Shown here: positions 16,004-23,969 of the stretch, piece after piece | How the letters are laid out: every line of letters begins with the position of its first letter | Position numbering within the stretch: position 1 is the stretch's first letter | Notes under the pieces: model-generated | Databases searched by the model: none | What the model saw: only the letters and a program-made list of their open reading frames with translations | What the model was told of the DNA's origin: nothing | Position numbers and translations under genes: made by a program | Origin: Gammaproteobacteria bacterium | GTDB lineage: Bacteria; Pseudomonadota; Gammaproteobacteria; Pseudomonadales; Azotimanducaceae | Reading direction: 5' to 3' | Assembly (NCBI GenBank): GCA_009843635.1 | Contig: VYDB01000077.1 | Location: forward strand, 41,486 to 105,485 | DNA length: 64,000 bases

Positions 16004-17671
16004 ATGCGCCGCCAAGCCCTACTCGTTTTCGCAGTGGCTGTGTTGTTTTGGGTATCGGCAGCGGGTGCCGGCGAGGCAACACCGGCGCCGAAGGCAAAGC
16101 CGGCGCAAGACGCCAACGATCCGGTGGTGACCACCCGATTGGGAAAGGTGCGCGGCACGCGCGGCGTGGAGGGTGTGCTGACTTTTCTCGGGATTCCCTA
16201 CGCAACGCCACCGGTCGGTGATCGTCGATGGCGGGCCCCGGCGCCCGCGAAAGCGTGGTCGGGCGAGCGGGACGCAACGCTGCCGGGGCCGATCTGTCCG
16301 CAGAAAATACCTCGACGGTACCGATCCGCGATCAAAGTTTCGGAAGACTGCCTCTACGTGAATGTCTGGGCGCCGGATCCGGCCTCGCCCGCGCCGCGGC
16401 CGGTCATGGTCTGGATCCATGGCGGCGGGTTCGCGAGCGGATACGGCAGTGCTCCGATCTACGACGGCACTGCGCTGGCGGCGCGGGGGGTTGTGGTCGT
16501 GACCTTCAACTACCGACTCAACGTATTGGGCGCACTCGTGCATCCCGTCTTGACAAGGGAATCAGAAGCGGAAGTTTCCGGCAACTACCACCTTCAGGAT
16601 CAACTTGCAGTGTTGCGTTGGGTGCAAGAGAACATCGGCGCCTTTGGCGGCGACCCCTCCAATGTCACGCTTTTCGGCGAGTCCGCGGGCGGCACATCGG
16701 CGATGGGCCTGATGACATCGCCCCTGGCAGCCGGCCTGTTCCATCGGGTGATCAGCCAAAGCGGCGTGTTGCGAAGCGGCATGCGAGACTTGTCCGAGGC
16801 CCATCAACAAGGACGGGAGGTGGTTCGCCAACTTGGCATGACCGAGGTGACGTCGGCCGCGCTGCGGGGGGTGGACTGGCGTCGCCTGATCCGCGTCGTC
16901 GAGGATCTCGATGCCTTTTCCCGGCCAATCGTCGATGGTCGGCTGTTGAAAGCCCGTCCCGACTGCGCGTTCAGGCACGGGCGACAACTCGACGTCCCCC
17001 TAATCCTGGGATTCAATGCTCGGGAGGAAGCGCTGCGCTACACGTTTGCGCCGGAGCTGCTGCCGAAGGACGCGGGTGAATTTCGCGCTTGGGCCGAAGA
17101 CCGATTCGGCGGCGATGCCGATGCCTTGCTCGCGCAACATCCGGTCGAGGGTGGCGATTACCTTGAATCGGTGGTTGCCCTCGAAACCCTGCGGCGGTAT
17201 GCGGCTCCCACGCGGTTGGCCGCCCATTGGATGGAGCAGGTTCCCTCCAACGCTTATCTGTACGTGTTTTCCCGCGTCCCTCCCGATCCCGCGTTCAAGC
17301 CGCTCGCCGCCTCTCACGCTGCCGAGATACGCTATGTGTTCGGCACCCACCTGCAAGGCGAGGAACAAGGCGGAGGGGTCGCGCCGGCGGGCGTGGGCAA
17401 CCCGGAACTGCTCGTTGAAGCGGATGGCGCATTGGTTTCCGCCATCCAACGCTATTGGGTCCAGTTTGCCAAAACGGGAAACCCCAACGAGGAATCGCTG
17501 CCACACTGGCCCCCATACCGACGCGCCATCGACCAACACCTGAAGCTCGATGCAAGCATCGCAATGGGCCAGGGTTTCGGGCGCCCAGGCGCGCGATTGA
17601 TCGAGGACCGGCAAGCGCAGCAGACGGGTGGCCTTTGCGAGCGCTCCGAGAAGGAGGGGAAATCCACTTGA
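16004..17671 (+). CDS. Exported type-B carboxylesterase
   Basis: A 555-residue esterase of the cholinesterase/carboxylesterase type. A signal peptide (LLVFAVAVLFWVSAAGAGEA) is followed by the classic domain: EDCLYVNVWAP, oxyanion hole HGGGFASGYG, nucleophile Ser227 in GESAGGTSAMG, Glu in GFNAREEALRY and His in ASHAAEIRYVFG. It hydrolyses carboxylic esters of fairly bulky substrates in the periplasm. It lies 12 bases after a crotonase and its stop overlaps the TTG start of the following amidohydrolase, so the two exported hydrolases are coupled. Confidence 0.93.
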   Translation: MRRQALLVFAVAVLFWVSAAGAGEATPAPKAKPAQDANDPVVTTRLGKVRGTRGVEGVLTFLGIPYATPPVGDRRWRAPAPAKAWSGERDATLPGPICPQKIPRRYRSAIKVSEDCLYVNVWAPDPASPAPRPVMVWIHGGGFASGYGSAPIYDGTALAARGVVVVTFNYRLNVLGALVHPVLTRESEAEVSGNYHLQDQLAVLRWVQENIGAFGGDPSNVTLFGESAGGTSAMGLMTSPLAAGLFHRVISQSGVLRSGMRDLSEAHQQGREVVRQLGMTEVTSAALRGVDWRRLIRVVEDLDAFSRPIVDGRLLKARPDCAFRHGRQLDVPLILGFNAREEALRYTFAPELLPKDAGEFRAWAEDRFGGDADALLAQHPVEGGDYLESVVALETLRRYAAPTRLAAHWMEQVPSNAYLYVFSRVPPDPAFKPLAASHAAEIRYVFGTHLQGEEQGGGVAPAGVGNPELLVEADGALVSAIQRYWVQFAKTGNPNEESLPHWPPYRRAIDQHLKLDASIAMGQGFGRPGARLIEDRQAQQTGGLCERSEKEGKST

Positions 17672-19197
17672 TCGTGCTTCACCGAGTTTCCGGACTGACC
17701 TTGGTCGCGGTTGTCTTCCTTGGCTCGGCGATGCCGCTTGCGCAACCCTATGACCTGGCCATACTCAACGGTCGCGTAGTGGACCCCGAAACTGGTCTCG
17801 ACGCCGTCAAAAACGTAGGCATCGCGAATGGGCGAATCGAGGTGGTCACGGATGGGGCGATTCATGGCGCCAAGGTCATTGACGCGACGGGCTTGGTGGT
17901 TGCGCCCGGCTTCATTGACCTGCACAGCCACGGAGCGCTGAGCGAAGCCAACCAGGCTTTTCAGTTGCGCGACGGCGTCACGACCACGCTTGAGCTTGAA
18001 GCCGGCGTTCGAGAGCTTCCGGAGGTTGCGCGAGGCGCGGCCAGACTAATCAATTTCGGTGCGTCCGCCGGTTACCTGAACGCCCGCATGGAAACACTCG
18101 ATGGACTCACGAGCCGCCATCTCTCGGATACCGAGGGATCGAGCTTCATCGGGCTGCATGGTTTCTGGAGTCTCGTAAAGTACCAACTGGGAATCAGCCT
18201 TCGCGTCACCGAAGGCGCGGCGACAGACGAGGAAATTGACGGGATTCACGAAATTCTCGAACAGGAAATCGCGCGGGGCGCCCTCGGCGTCGGGTTCCTG
18301 CTGGACTACATGAGCGACGGAATAGCGCCTCGCGAGGTGGAGCGGTTGTTCGACTGGGCCGGCGCGCGCGACCAGGTCATTTTCGTGCACATGCGCCGAA
18401 TGCCGGTCGCCGGGGACCCGTCGGCCCTGCGGCGCCTGCTGACGCTGGCGGAACGGAGCGGCGCGGGCCTGCACGTTTGCCACATCACATCGGCCGCGAC
18501 CCGGAACATCGCCGGTTTTCTGAAGCGCATTCGCGATGCGCGGGATCGAGGCGTCGACGTCACCACGGAAACGTACCCGTATTGGGCCGGTTCCACCTTC
18601 ATAGCCGCCCAAGTGTTCGACCGGGATTGGCAACAAACGTTTGGCACTTCGTACCAGGACATCGAGTATCCGGAGACCGGGGAAAGGCTGACCAAAGCGC
18701 GATTCGAGCAATTGAGAAGCAAAAGGCCCGATGCCGTGGTCATACACCACTACAACCAGGAGCGGTGGGTGACGCCCGCCGTCGTCGCGCCCGGCGTGAT
18801 CATTGCGTCCGATGCGATGCACAAGGCCGCTCCGGACGATGCCGTGCACCCGCGCAGCGCGGGAACGTTCAGCCGCGTGATCGGTCGCTACGTGCGGGAG
18901 GACGGGCTGCTGTCGCTGATGGAGGCACTCGGGAAGATGACGCTCCTGCCGGCTCGCAGGATGGAGCCCCTGGCCGACGCGTTTGAGCGCAAAGGGCGAA
19001 TTCAAGTGGGCATGGACGCGGACCTCACCCTATTCGACCTGGGGAAAATCATTGACCAAGCGACCTACAATAGTCCGAACCGGCCCTCGACCGGCGTCGA
19101 ATACGTGGTGGTCAACGGGCGCGTCGCGCTCAACCGAGGCCAACTGTCGGTAGAGCGCCAGGGTCGCTGGTTGAAGGGCAATGAATCGAATCGTTGA
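17668..19197 (+). CDS. Exported amidohydrolase, N-acyl-D-amino-acid deacylase/D-aminoacylase type
   Basis: A 509-residue amidohydrolase. I choose TTG 17668, overlapping the previous stop as TTGA, because AAGGAGGGG (17651-17659) is at proper distance and the product then begins with a signal peptide (VLHRVSGLTLVAVVFLGSAM). The metal site is indicated by HSH in FIDLHSHGAL, HVCHITSA, and IIASDAMHKA; the end GMDADLTLFDLGKI and VVNGRVALNRGQ is typical of the amidohydrolase-3/D-aminoacylase group. Members remove acyl groups from N-acyl-D-amino acids or related amides. Its company of an esterase and PLP enzymes fits breakdown of an acylated amino-acid compound; the substrate is inferred. Confidence 0.85.
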   Translation: MIVLHRVSGLTLVAVVFLGSAMPLAQPYDLAILNGRVVDPETGLDAVKNVGIANGRIEVVTDGAIHGAKVIDATGLVVAPGFIDLHSHGALSEANQAFQLRDGVTTTLELEAGVRELPEVARGAARLINFGASAGYLNARMETLDGLTSRHLSDTEGSSFIGLHGFWSLVKYQLGISLRVTEGAATDEEIDGIHEILEQEIARGALGVGFLLDYMSDGIAPREVERLFDWAGARDQVIFVHMRRMPVAGDPSALRRLLTLAERSGAGLHVCHITSAATRNIAGFLKRIRDARDRGVDVTTETYPYWAGSTFIAAQVFDRDWQQTFGTSYQDIEYPETGERLTKARFEQLRSKRPDAVVIHHYNQERWVTPAVVAPGVIIASDAMHKAAPDDAVHPRSAGTFSRVIGRYVREDGLLSLMEALGKMTLLPARRMEPLADAFERKGRIQVGMDADLTLFDLGKIIDQATYNSPNRPSTGVEYVVVNGRVALNRGQLSVERQGRWLKGNESNR

Positions 19198-19254
19198 TTG
19201 GAACGCCGGCCTGGATTCAACTTTCGGCTCAACCCGGCGCATCGAGGAGACAGC

Positions 19255-20316
19255 ATGAAGGCGCTTTTACTGGAAAGAGGCAAGCTCTGGGTGGATACGC
19301 TGCCCGAACCCGAACCGGGACCCGGGGAGATTCTCGTGCGCACGCTCGCCTGCGGCATCTGCGGTTCCGATTTGCACGCGCACCAGCACACGGAGCAGTT
19401 CATCGAGGCCAGCCTCAAGTCGAAGGGCGCGTTCCAACTCACGACCTACAACCCCGTCGTGCTCGGCCACGAATTCTGTGCGGAGATACTGGACTCCAAC
19501 CCCGGTACCGGGCGCGACCTCAAGGCCGGGACGCACGTTTGCTCCATCCCCGTCCTGTGGCGCAACCGCTCCACCGTGCCGATCGGGTTTTCCGAAGAGG
19601 TGCCCGGCGGCTTCGCCGAATTCATGGTGCTGTCGGAGCGCCTCGTGCTCCCGGTTCCCGACCACCTAGCGCCGCGCCACGCCGCGCTCACCGAACCCAG
19701 CGCGGTGGCGAAGCACGCCGTCTCAAAGTCGCGGGCCGCAAACGCCGATTGCGTCCTGGTGCTGGGCGCCGGCCCGGTCGGCATTCTGGTCCTGGTGGAG
19801 CTCAAGCGCCGGGGGCTCGGCCCAATCGTCGTATCCGAGCCGAACGCCGATCGGCGCGGGCTCGCCGAGCGGGTCGGCGCGGATGTGGTCATCGATCCCA
19901 ATCGGAGTCGCTGGTGGCGCGATCCGGCGATCGGCAAGGCACGACAGCTGGTGGTCTTCGAGTGCGTCGGGATTCCGAACCTATTGAGCGGTGTCTACGA
20001 GCACGCGCCCCGCCACAGCCAGATTGTGGTGGTTGGCGTGTGTCTGCAGCCCGACACGGTCAGCCATCTGCCGGCCATCAACAAGGAGCTCAACGTTCAG
20101 TACGTGCTCGGCTACACCCTAGAGGAGTACGCGCAAAGCCTCACCGACATTGCGGAAGGCAGCATTGACATCGAGCCTGTGGTGACCGATGTGATCGATT
20201 TGGACGGTGTGCCCGCCGCTTTCACCAACCTCGCCAATGCCTCCGCGCAATGCAAAGTGATCGTGGATCCTTCGCTGGAAAGGGGCGAACGGGGACAGGG
20301 GAGCCAAACATGCTGA
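19255..20316 (+). CDS. Zinc-binding alcohol dehydrogenase family protein (MDR superfamily)
   Basis: A 353-residue medium-chain dehydrogenase, starting at ATG 19255 behind GAGGAG. The catalytic zinc ligands are present: Cys36 in CGICGSDLH and His72-Glu73 in GHEF. The Rossmann fold shows VLVLGAGPVGILVLVEL with an acidic residue after the second strand. The loop that normally holds four structural-zinc cysteines has only one (THVCSIPVLWRN), so the structural zinc is lost. It oxidises an alcohol or reduces an aldehyde/ketone with NAD(P). It lies 57 bases after the amidohydrolase and overlaps the class-V PLP gene by seven bases. Confidence 0.86.
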   Translation: MKALLLERGKLWVDTLPEPEPGPGEILVRTLACGICGSDLHAHQHTEQFIEASLKSKGAFQLTTYNPVVLGHEFCAEILDSNPGTGRDLKAGTHVCSIPVLWRNRSTVPIGFSEEVPGGFAEFMVLSERLVLPVPDHLAPRHAALTEPSAVAKHAVSKSRAANADCVLVLGAGPVGILVLVELKRRGLGPIVVSEPNADRRGLAERVGADVVIDPNRSRWWRDPAIGKARQLVVFECVGIPNLLSGVYEHAPRHSQIVVVGVCLQPDTVSHLPAINKELNVQYVLGYTLEEYAQSLTDIAEGSIDIEPVVTDVIDLDGVPAAFTNLANASAQCKVIVDPSLERGERGQGSQTC

Positions 20317-21470
20317 AGTACAAGGGAAAACCCGCGAAGCGCCTTTTTGACTTAAGCGACGGCGTCTATCTCAGGACCGGCAACGTGTCCAAGTGCGCGC
20401 TTCCCGTTCAAGAGGGCATTGAGCGGTTCGTCCGCAAATGGCGCCGGGGCGATGCCTGCTGGCCAGCCTACGAAGCCGCTTTCGAAGGCGCGGTTCGCAC
20501 CTTTGCCAACCTGATCAACGCGCCGGCGGGTTCCGTATGCACGCTGGAGAACACCAGCATGGGCATTAGCATGGCGGCGCAGCTGATCGCTCCGCCGCCG
20601 GGCAGCAACGTTGTCGTGGATGATTTGACCCACCCCAGCAACATCCTGCCGTGGTCCACCCGCGCCGATGTTGAAGTGCGGTACGCGACGAGCGCCGACG
20701 GCGCCGTCGATCCGCAAGCCATTGCCGAGCTGGTCGACGAGCGCACCGCCGCCGTTGACGTCTGCCACGTCAGCATGGCCATCGGGTTCCGGCACGATCT
20801 TGACGCACTGGCGGAACTGGCCCACGCCGCGGGGGCGTATCTGGTGGTCGACGCCGCCCAGTCGGCGGGGCTCGTGCCGATCGACGTGCAGGCATCGGGT
20901 GTCGACTTTCTCGCCTGCCCTTCCTTCAAATGGCTGCATGGCACACTGGGCGCCGGATTCCTGTATGTGAAGCCCGGCCTTTCCACACTGGGGCCGCCGC
21001 CCATCCCCGGCTGGATGGCCGCGCGGGATCCCCAAAACTTCGCCATCCGGGACATCATGCTGCACGAGGACGCGCGCCGTCTGCAACGCGGCGTGAACAA
21101 CGGCGTCGGGCTGGTTGCCGTCGAAGAGGGCATGAACATGCTCATGGAAGTCGGACCTGATCGGATCTGGCGCCACGTCAGCGACCTGGCCACCCAATTG
21201 CACGATGGGCTGGTGGAACTCGGCTTGGCGGTTCGCAGCCCAGGCAACGCGGCGGAAAGGGCAGGGATTGTGACGGTGGCGGTCGAGGACACGCGCGAAG
21301 CCGTGGTCAACCTGTACCACGAGGGCATTCACCCCGGCCCCTACATTCCGGGCGAGCTGCGATTGGACATCGCCTTCTACCACGACCGGGAGGACATCGA
21401 AAGAACGCTGGCCGCGTTCAAGAAAGCCGTCGTCAACAAGCGGCAGCGGACCGGCGCCGCCCGGCGATGA
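20310..21470 (+). CDS. Class-V aminotransferase-fold PLP enzyme
   Basis: A 386-residue fold-type I PLP enzyme. The start ATG at 20310 overlaps the dehydrogenase stop and follows GGGGAG. The PLP-binding Lys207 is in CPSFKWLHGTLGAGFLY, the pyridine-nitrogen Asp in YLVVDAAQSAGLVP, and ENTSMGISMAAQL is a phosphate-binding region. It resembles isopenicillin-N-epimerase/cysteine-desulfurase-like proteins; transaminase, epimerase, lyase or desulfurase chemistry are all possible. It is the last gene of the 15.2-21.5 kb run, suggesting that an amino compound is a pathway intermediate. Confidence 0.85.
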   Translation: MLKYKGKPAKRLFDLSDGVYLRTGNVSKCALPVQEGIERFVRKWRRGDACWPAYEAAFEGAVRTFANLINAPAGSVCTLENTSMGISMAAQLIAPPPGSNVVVDDLTHPSNILPWSTRADVEVRYATSADGAVDPQAIAELVDERTAAVDVCHVSMAIGFRHDLDALAELAHAAGAYLVVDAAQSAGLVPIDVQASGVDFLACPSFKWLHGTLGAGFLYVKPGLSTLGPPPIPGWMAARDPQNFAIRDIMLHEDARRLQRGVNNGVGLVAVEEGMNMLMEVGPDRIWRHVSDLATQLHDGLVELGLAVRSPGNAAERAGIVTVAVEDTREAVVNLYHEGIHPGPYIPGELRLDIAFYHDREDIERTLAAFKKAVVNKRQRTGAARR

Positions 21471-21516
21471 TGCCCATGGAATGCGCGGCAGGCCCGCGAC
21501 TCCGATGGTAGATCGG

Positions 21517-22431
21517 CTAGTCGTCGATCAGACGGCCATCGGCATCGCGCAGCTCCGGGCCGTTGACCCTTGCCCGCCCATCCGGGAACCTCTCCTTTCT
21601 CTGCCTGAGCGCGCCCGCGATTCCCTCCTTCATCATCGTGCGCACGAAAGCGAGCGCGCCGGGAGCGTTGTGGCCGCGAACGTCGTTTTCAGCGGCCAGC
21701 CGCTGCAGGGTTCTCGCCCCCATCAATTCCAGCCCAAGGTTGACAATGCGCTTGTTTGCGGACAGCAAGTGATGGTCGATCTTGGCGAAACGATCCGCAA
21801 GCTGCTCGACCTCGTTTTCCAAATGTTCAATCGGCACGGCCTTCAGCGCCAAGCCCAGCTGCTGCGCCTCCGCGCCCGTGATCGTGTCCCCCGTCAGCAA
21901 CAGGCGTTTTGCCCATTGCGGCCCGACGTTGTAGAGCCACATCTGGTTGGGCGGCGCACCCAGGTCGCGGACGGCGGGAAAGCCGAACACCGCGTCGTCC
22001 GCCGCAATGATCAGGTCGCAAAGCTGCGCGAGGTCCGTGCCGCCCGCGAGGCAGTACCCATGCACCTGCGCGATGACGGGCTTGTGCATGTCGAACAGCG
22101 CCATGCGGCATCGCTGCGCGCGTTCCAGATGCCAGGCGTCGTCGTCGAGCGACCTGGCGCCCCGGTAGCGGTTGGCCTCCTTGTCCTGGATGCGCGAGAC
22201 CGGCACGTCCGAACCCGACCCCGTGAGGTCGTACCCTGCCGAGAACGCTCGGCCAGCCCCTTTGATGATCAGGCAGTGAACGTCGTCGTCATGGTCCGCT
22301 TCCCACGCGGCTTCACTCAACTCCGCCATAAGCTGCAGCGACAGCGGGTTGAGTTGATCGGGTCGATTCAGCGTGACCCGGACGCGCCCGTTCTCCTTCT
22401 CGTAGATGATGTGATCGAATTGCGCCTGCAT
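21517..22431 (-). CDS. Crotonase-family protein, long form (copy 2)
   Basis: A 304-residue crotonase, close paralogue of the protein at 10408-11355: they share segments such as FDHIIYEK, LFDMHKPVIAQVHG, YCLAGGTDLA and FPDGR(A/I)RVNGPE. As in copy 1 the acid position (DLGAPPNQMWLYNVG) has no Glu or Asp. I place the start at ATG 22431, where the similarity to copy 1 begins, with GGGGG just upstream. It converges with the class-V PLP gene and diverges from the DSD1-type gene at 22727 across a region holding an operator-like site. Confidence 0.85.
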   Translation of the reverse strand: MQAQFDHIIYEKENGRVRVTLNRPDQLNPLSLQLMAELSEAAWEADHDDDVHCLIIKGAGRAFSAGYDLTGSGSDVPVSRIQDKEANRYRGARSLDDDAWHLERAQRCRMALFDMHKPVIAQVHGYCLAGGTDLAQLCDLIIAADDAVFGFPAVRDLGAPPNQMWLYNVGPQWAKRLLLTGDTITGAEAQQLGLALKAVPIEHLENEVEQLADRFAKIDHHLLSANKRIVNLGLELMGARTLQRLAAENDVRGHNAPGALAFVRTMMKEGIAGALRQRKERFPDGRARVNGPELRDADGRLIDD

Positions 22432-22474
22432 CGCCGGCCCCCAGTTTGCATTGGCTTCGGCATCGCATATTACA

Positions 22475-22504
22475 TCACTTGCTTTAAAATTTGAAATTAG
22501 TTGA
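22475..22504. promoter_or_regulatory. Operator-like site in divergent promoter region
   Basis: TCACTTGCTT (22475-22484), 10-base AT-rich centre, AATTAGTTGA (22495-22504). Compared with the palindrome at 10323-10352 it keeps eight of ten bases in the left arm and six of ten in the right, with the same spacing. It lies between the start of the minus-strand crotonase (22431) and the plus-strand PLP gene (22727), in an AT-rich island within GC-rich DNA. Confidence 0.5.
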
Positions 22505-22726
22505 CTTAATTTTTCAGGGGTTGCGAACGCTTTCAGCGGGCGTTTCCGCATTTCCATTGCCCAGCAGCTCGAGCGTGAAGGAACCCTCATCATAGGCAGC
22601 GCCCCAAGCAAGCGCTCCCTAGATGAGCCGGTCGAACGCACTCTCCACCGGATTGCGGCCCATCCGACCCGCCGGGGCGGTGAACAGCGTTCAAGATGAA
22701 CTCAACCGAACAGGAAGCCAGACCTC

Positions 22727-23851
22727 ATGGAGACACTCGTCACGCCAGCGCTCCTGCTGGACCGAAACGTGCTCGACCGCAACATCTCAAGGATGCGCAG
22801 CCGCGCAGGGGGGTTGGGCGTCGCTTTGCGTCCGCACCTGAAAACGGCGAAGAGCATCGACGTGGCCCGACGGATCAGCAGGCCGCAGCCGCCCAAGGTC
22901 ACCGTCTCAACGCTCGCCGAGGCCGAGTACTTCGCCGGCTTCGGCGTGACGGACATCCTCTACGGGGTGAGCATGGTCCCGTCCAAGGCCCATCGGGTGT
23001 TCGGCCTCTATCGCCGGGGCGCGCCGGTGAAGCTCATCCTGGACGATGCGGCGGTCGCTGCCGAACTCAACCGCCTGGCTTCCCAGGCATCGATCACGCT
23101 CGACGTTCTGATCGAACTCGACGTGGATGGGCACCGGGCCGGGATCGAATGCAAAGATGGGCGGGTCGAGGAGCTTGGAAAACGCATCGAACGCGCATCC
23201 CACCTGAACCTCCTCGGCGTCATGACCCACGCCGGCGAGTCGTACCACTGCGACGGACGGCAAGCCCTTGAAGCGCACGCCGAAACCGAACGGCTCGGAG
23301 CGGTCACCGCCGCGGCGCGGTTAAGACGGGCCGGCGTGCCTTGCGAGATGGTGAGCGTCGGCTCAACCCCCACGGCCCTCGCGGCTCGAGACCTTTCGGG
23401 AGTCACCGAGCTTCGGGCCGGCGTGTTCGTGTTCTTCGACCTCTTTCAGGTCGGCTTGGGGGTTTGCGGCCACGGCGACTTGGCCTGCAGCGTGCTGGCG
23501 ACGGTCATCAGCCACAACCGCGGCCGGGGGCGAATGCTCTGCGACGCGGGCGGCATCGCGCTGTCGAAGGACCGCAGCACCGCGCAGCAACGCCTCGACT
23601 GCGGTTTCGGGCTGGTGGCGGACGCATCTTCCGGAACCTTGCTGGAAGGCCTCATCGTCGAACGCGTCGATCAGGAGCATGGCATCATCCCGGTTCGCTC
23701 CAACGCCGACTTCGCCGCCCATCCCGTCGGCTCGCGCGTCAGGATCTACCCGAACCACATCTGCATGACGGCCGCCGCATTCGACTCGTACCACGTCCTG
23801 AGCGGGGGTCGTTTGACGAACGAAAGGTGGCTTCGATGCTCCGGCTGGTGA
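22727..23851 (+). CDS. DSD1-family PLP enzyme (D-serine dehydratase/D-threonine aldolase-like)
   Basis: A 374-residue fold-type III PLP enzyme with an alanine-racemase-like barrel. The PLP Lys39 lies in LRPHLKTAKS; GVMTHAGESY and LRAGVFVFFD are barrel segments. The C-terminal metal pair is His344 and Cys346 (YPNHICMTA): His/Cys is the pair known from zinc-dependent D-serine dehydratase, while D-threonine aldolases have His/Asp. So dehydration or aldol cleavage of a D-hydroxy amino acid is likely. It stands with a D-aminoacylase-like amidohydrolase in the island, which supports a D-amino-acid substrate. The start at ATG 22727 lacks a strong ribosome site. Confidence 0.87.
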   Translation: METLVTPALLLDRNVLDRNISRMRSRAGGLGVALRPHLKTAKSIDVARRISRPQPPKVTVSTLAEAEYFAGFGVTDILYGVSMVPSKAHRVFGLYRRGAPVKLILDDAAVAAELNRLASQASITLDVLIELDVDGHRAGIECKDGRVEELGKRIERASHLNLLGVMTHAGESYHCDGRQALEAHAETERLGAVTAAARLRRAGVPCEMVSVGSTPTALAARDLSGVTELRAGVFVFFDLFQVGLGVCGHGDLACSVLATVISHNRGRGRMLCDAGGIALSKDRSTAQQRLDCGFGLVADASSGTLLEGLIVERVDQEHGIIPVRSNADFAAHPVGSRVRIYPNHICMTAAAFDSYHVLSGGRLTNERWLRCSGW

Positions 23852-23969
23852 CCGCCGCCCATTCGCCGTCCTGCTGGCTATGGATGGCACCATCGCCGCG
23901 CCGGGCGATCGAACAATCCCAAGATGATGGGGTGGCACTGGGAAGACGCGGAGTTCCGGCGGCATCAGG

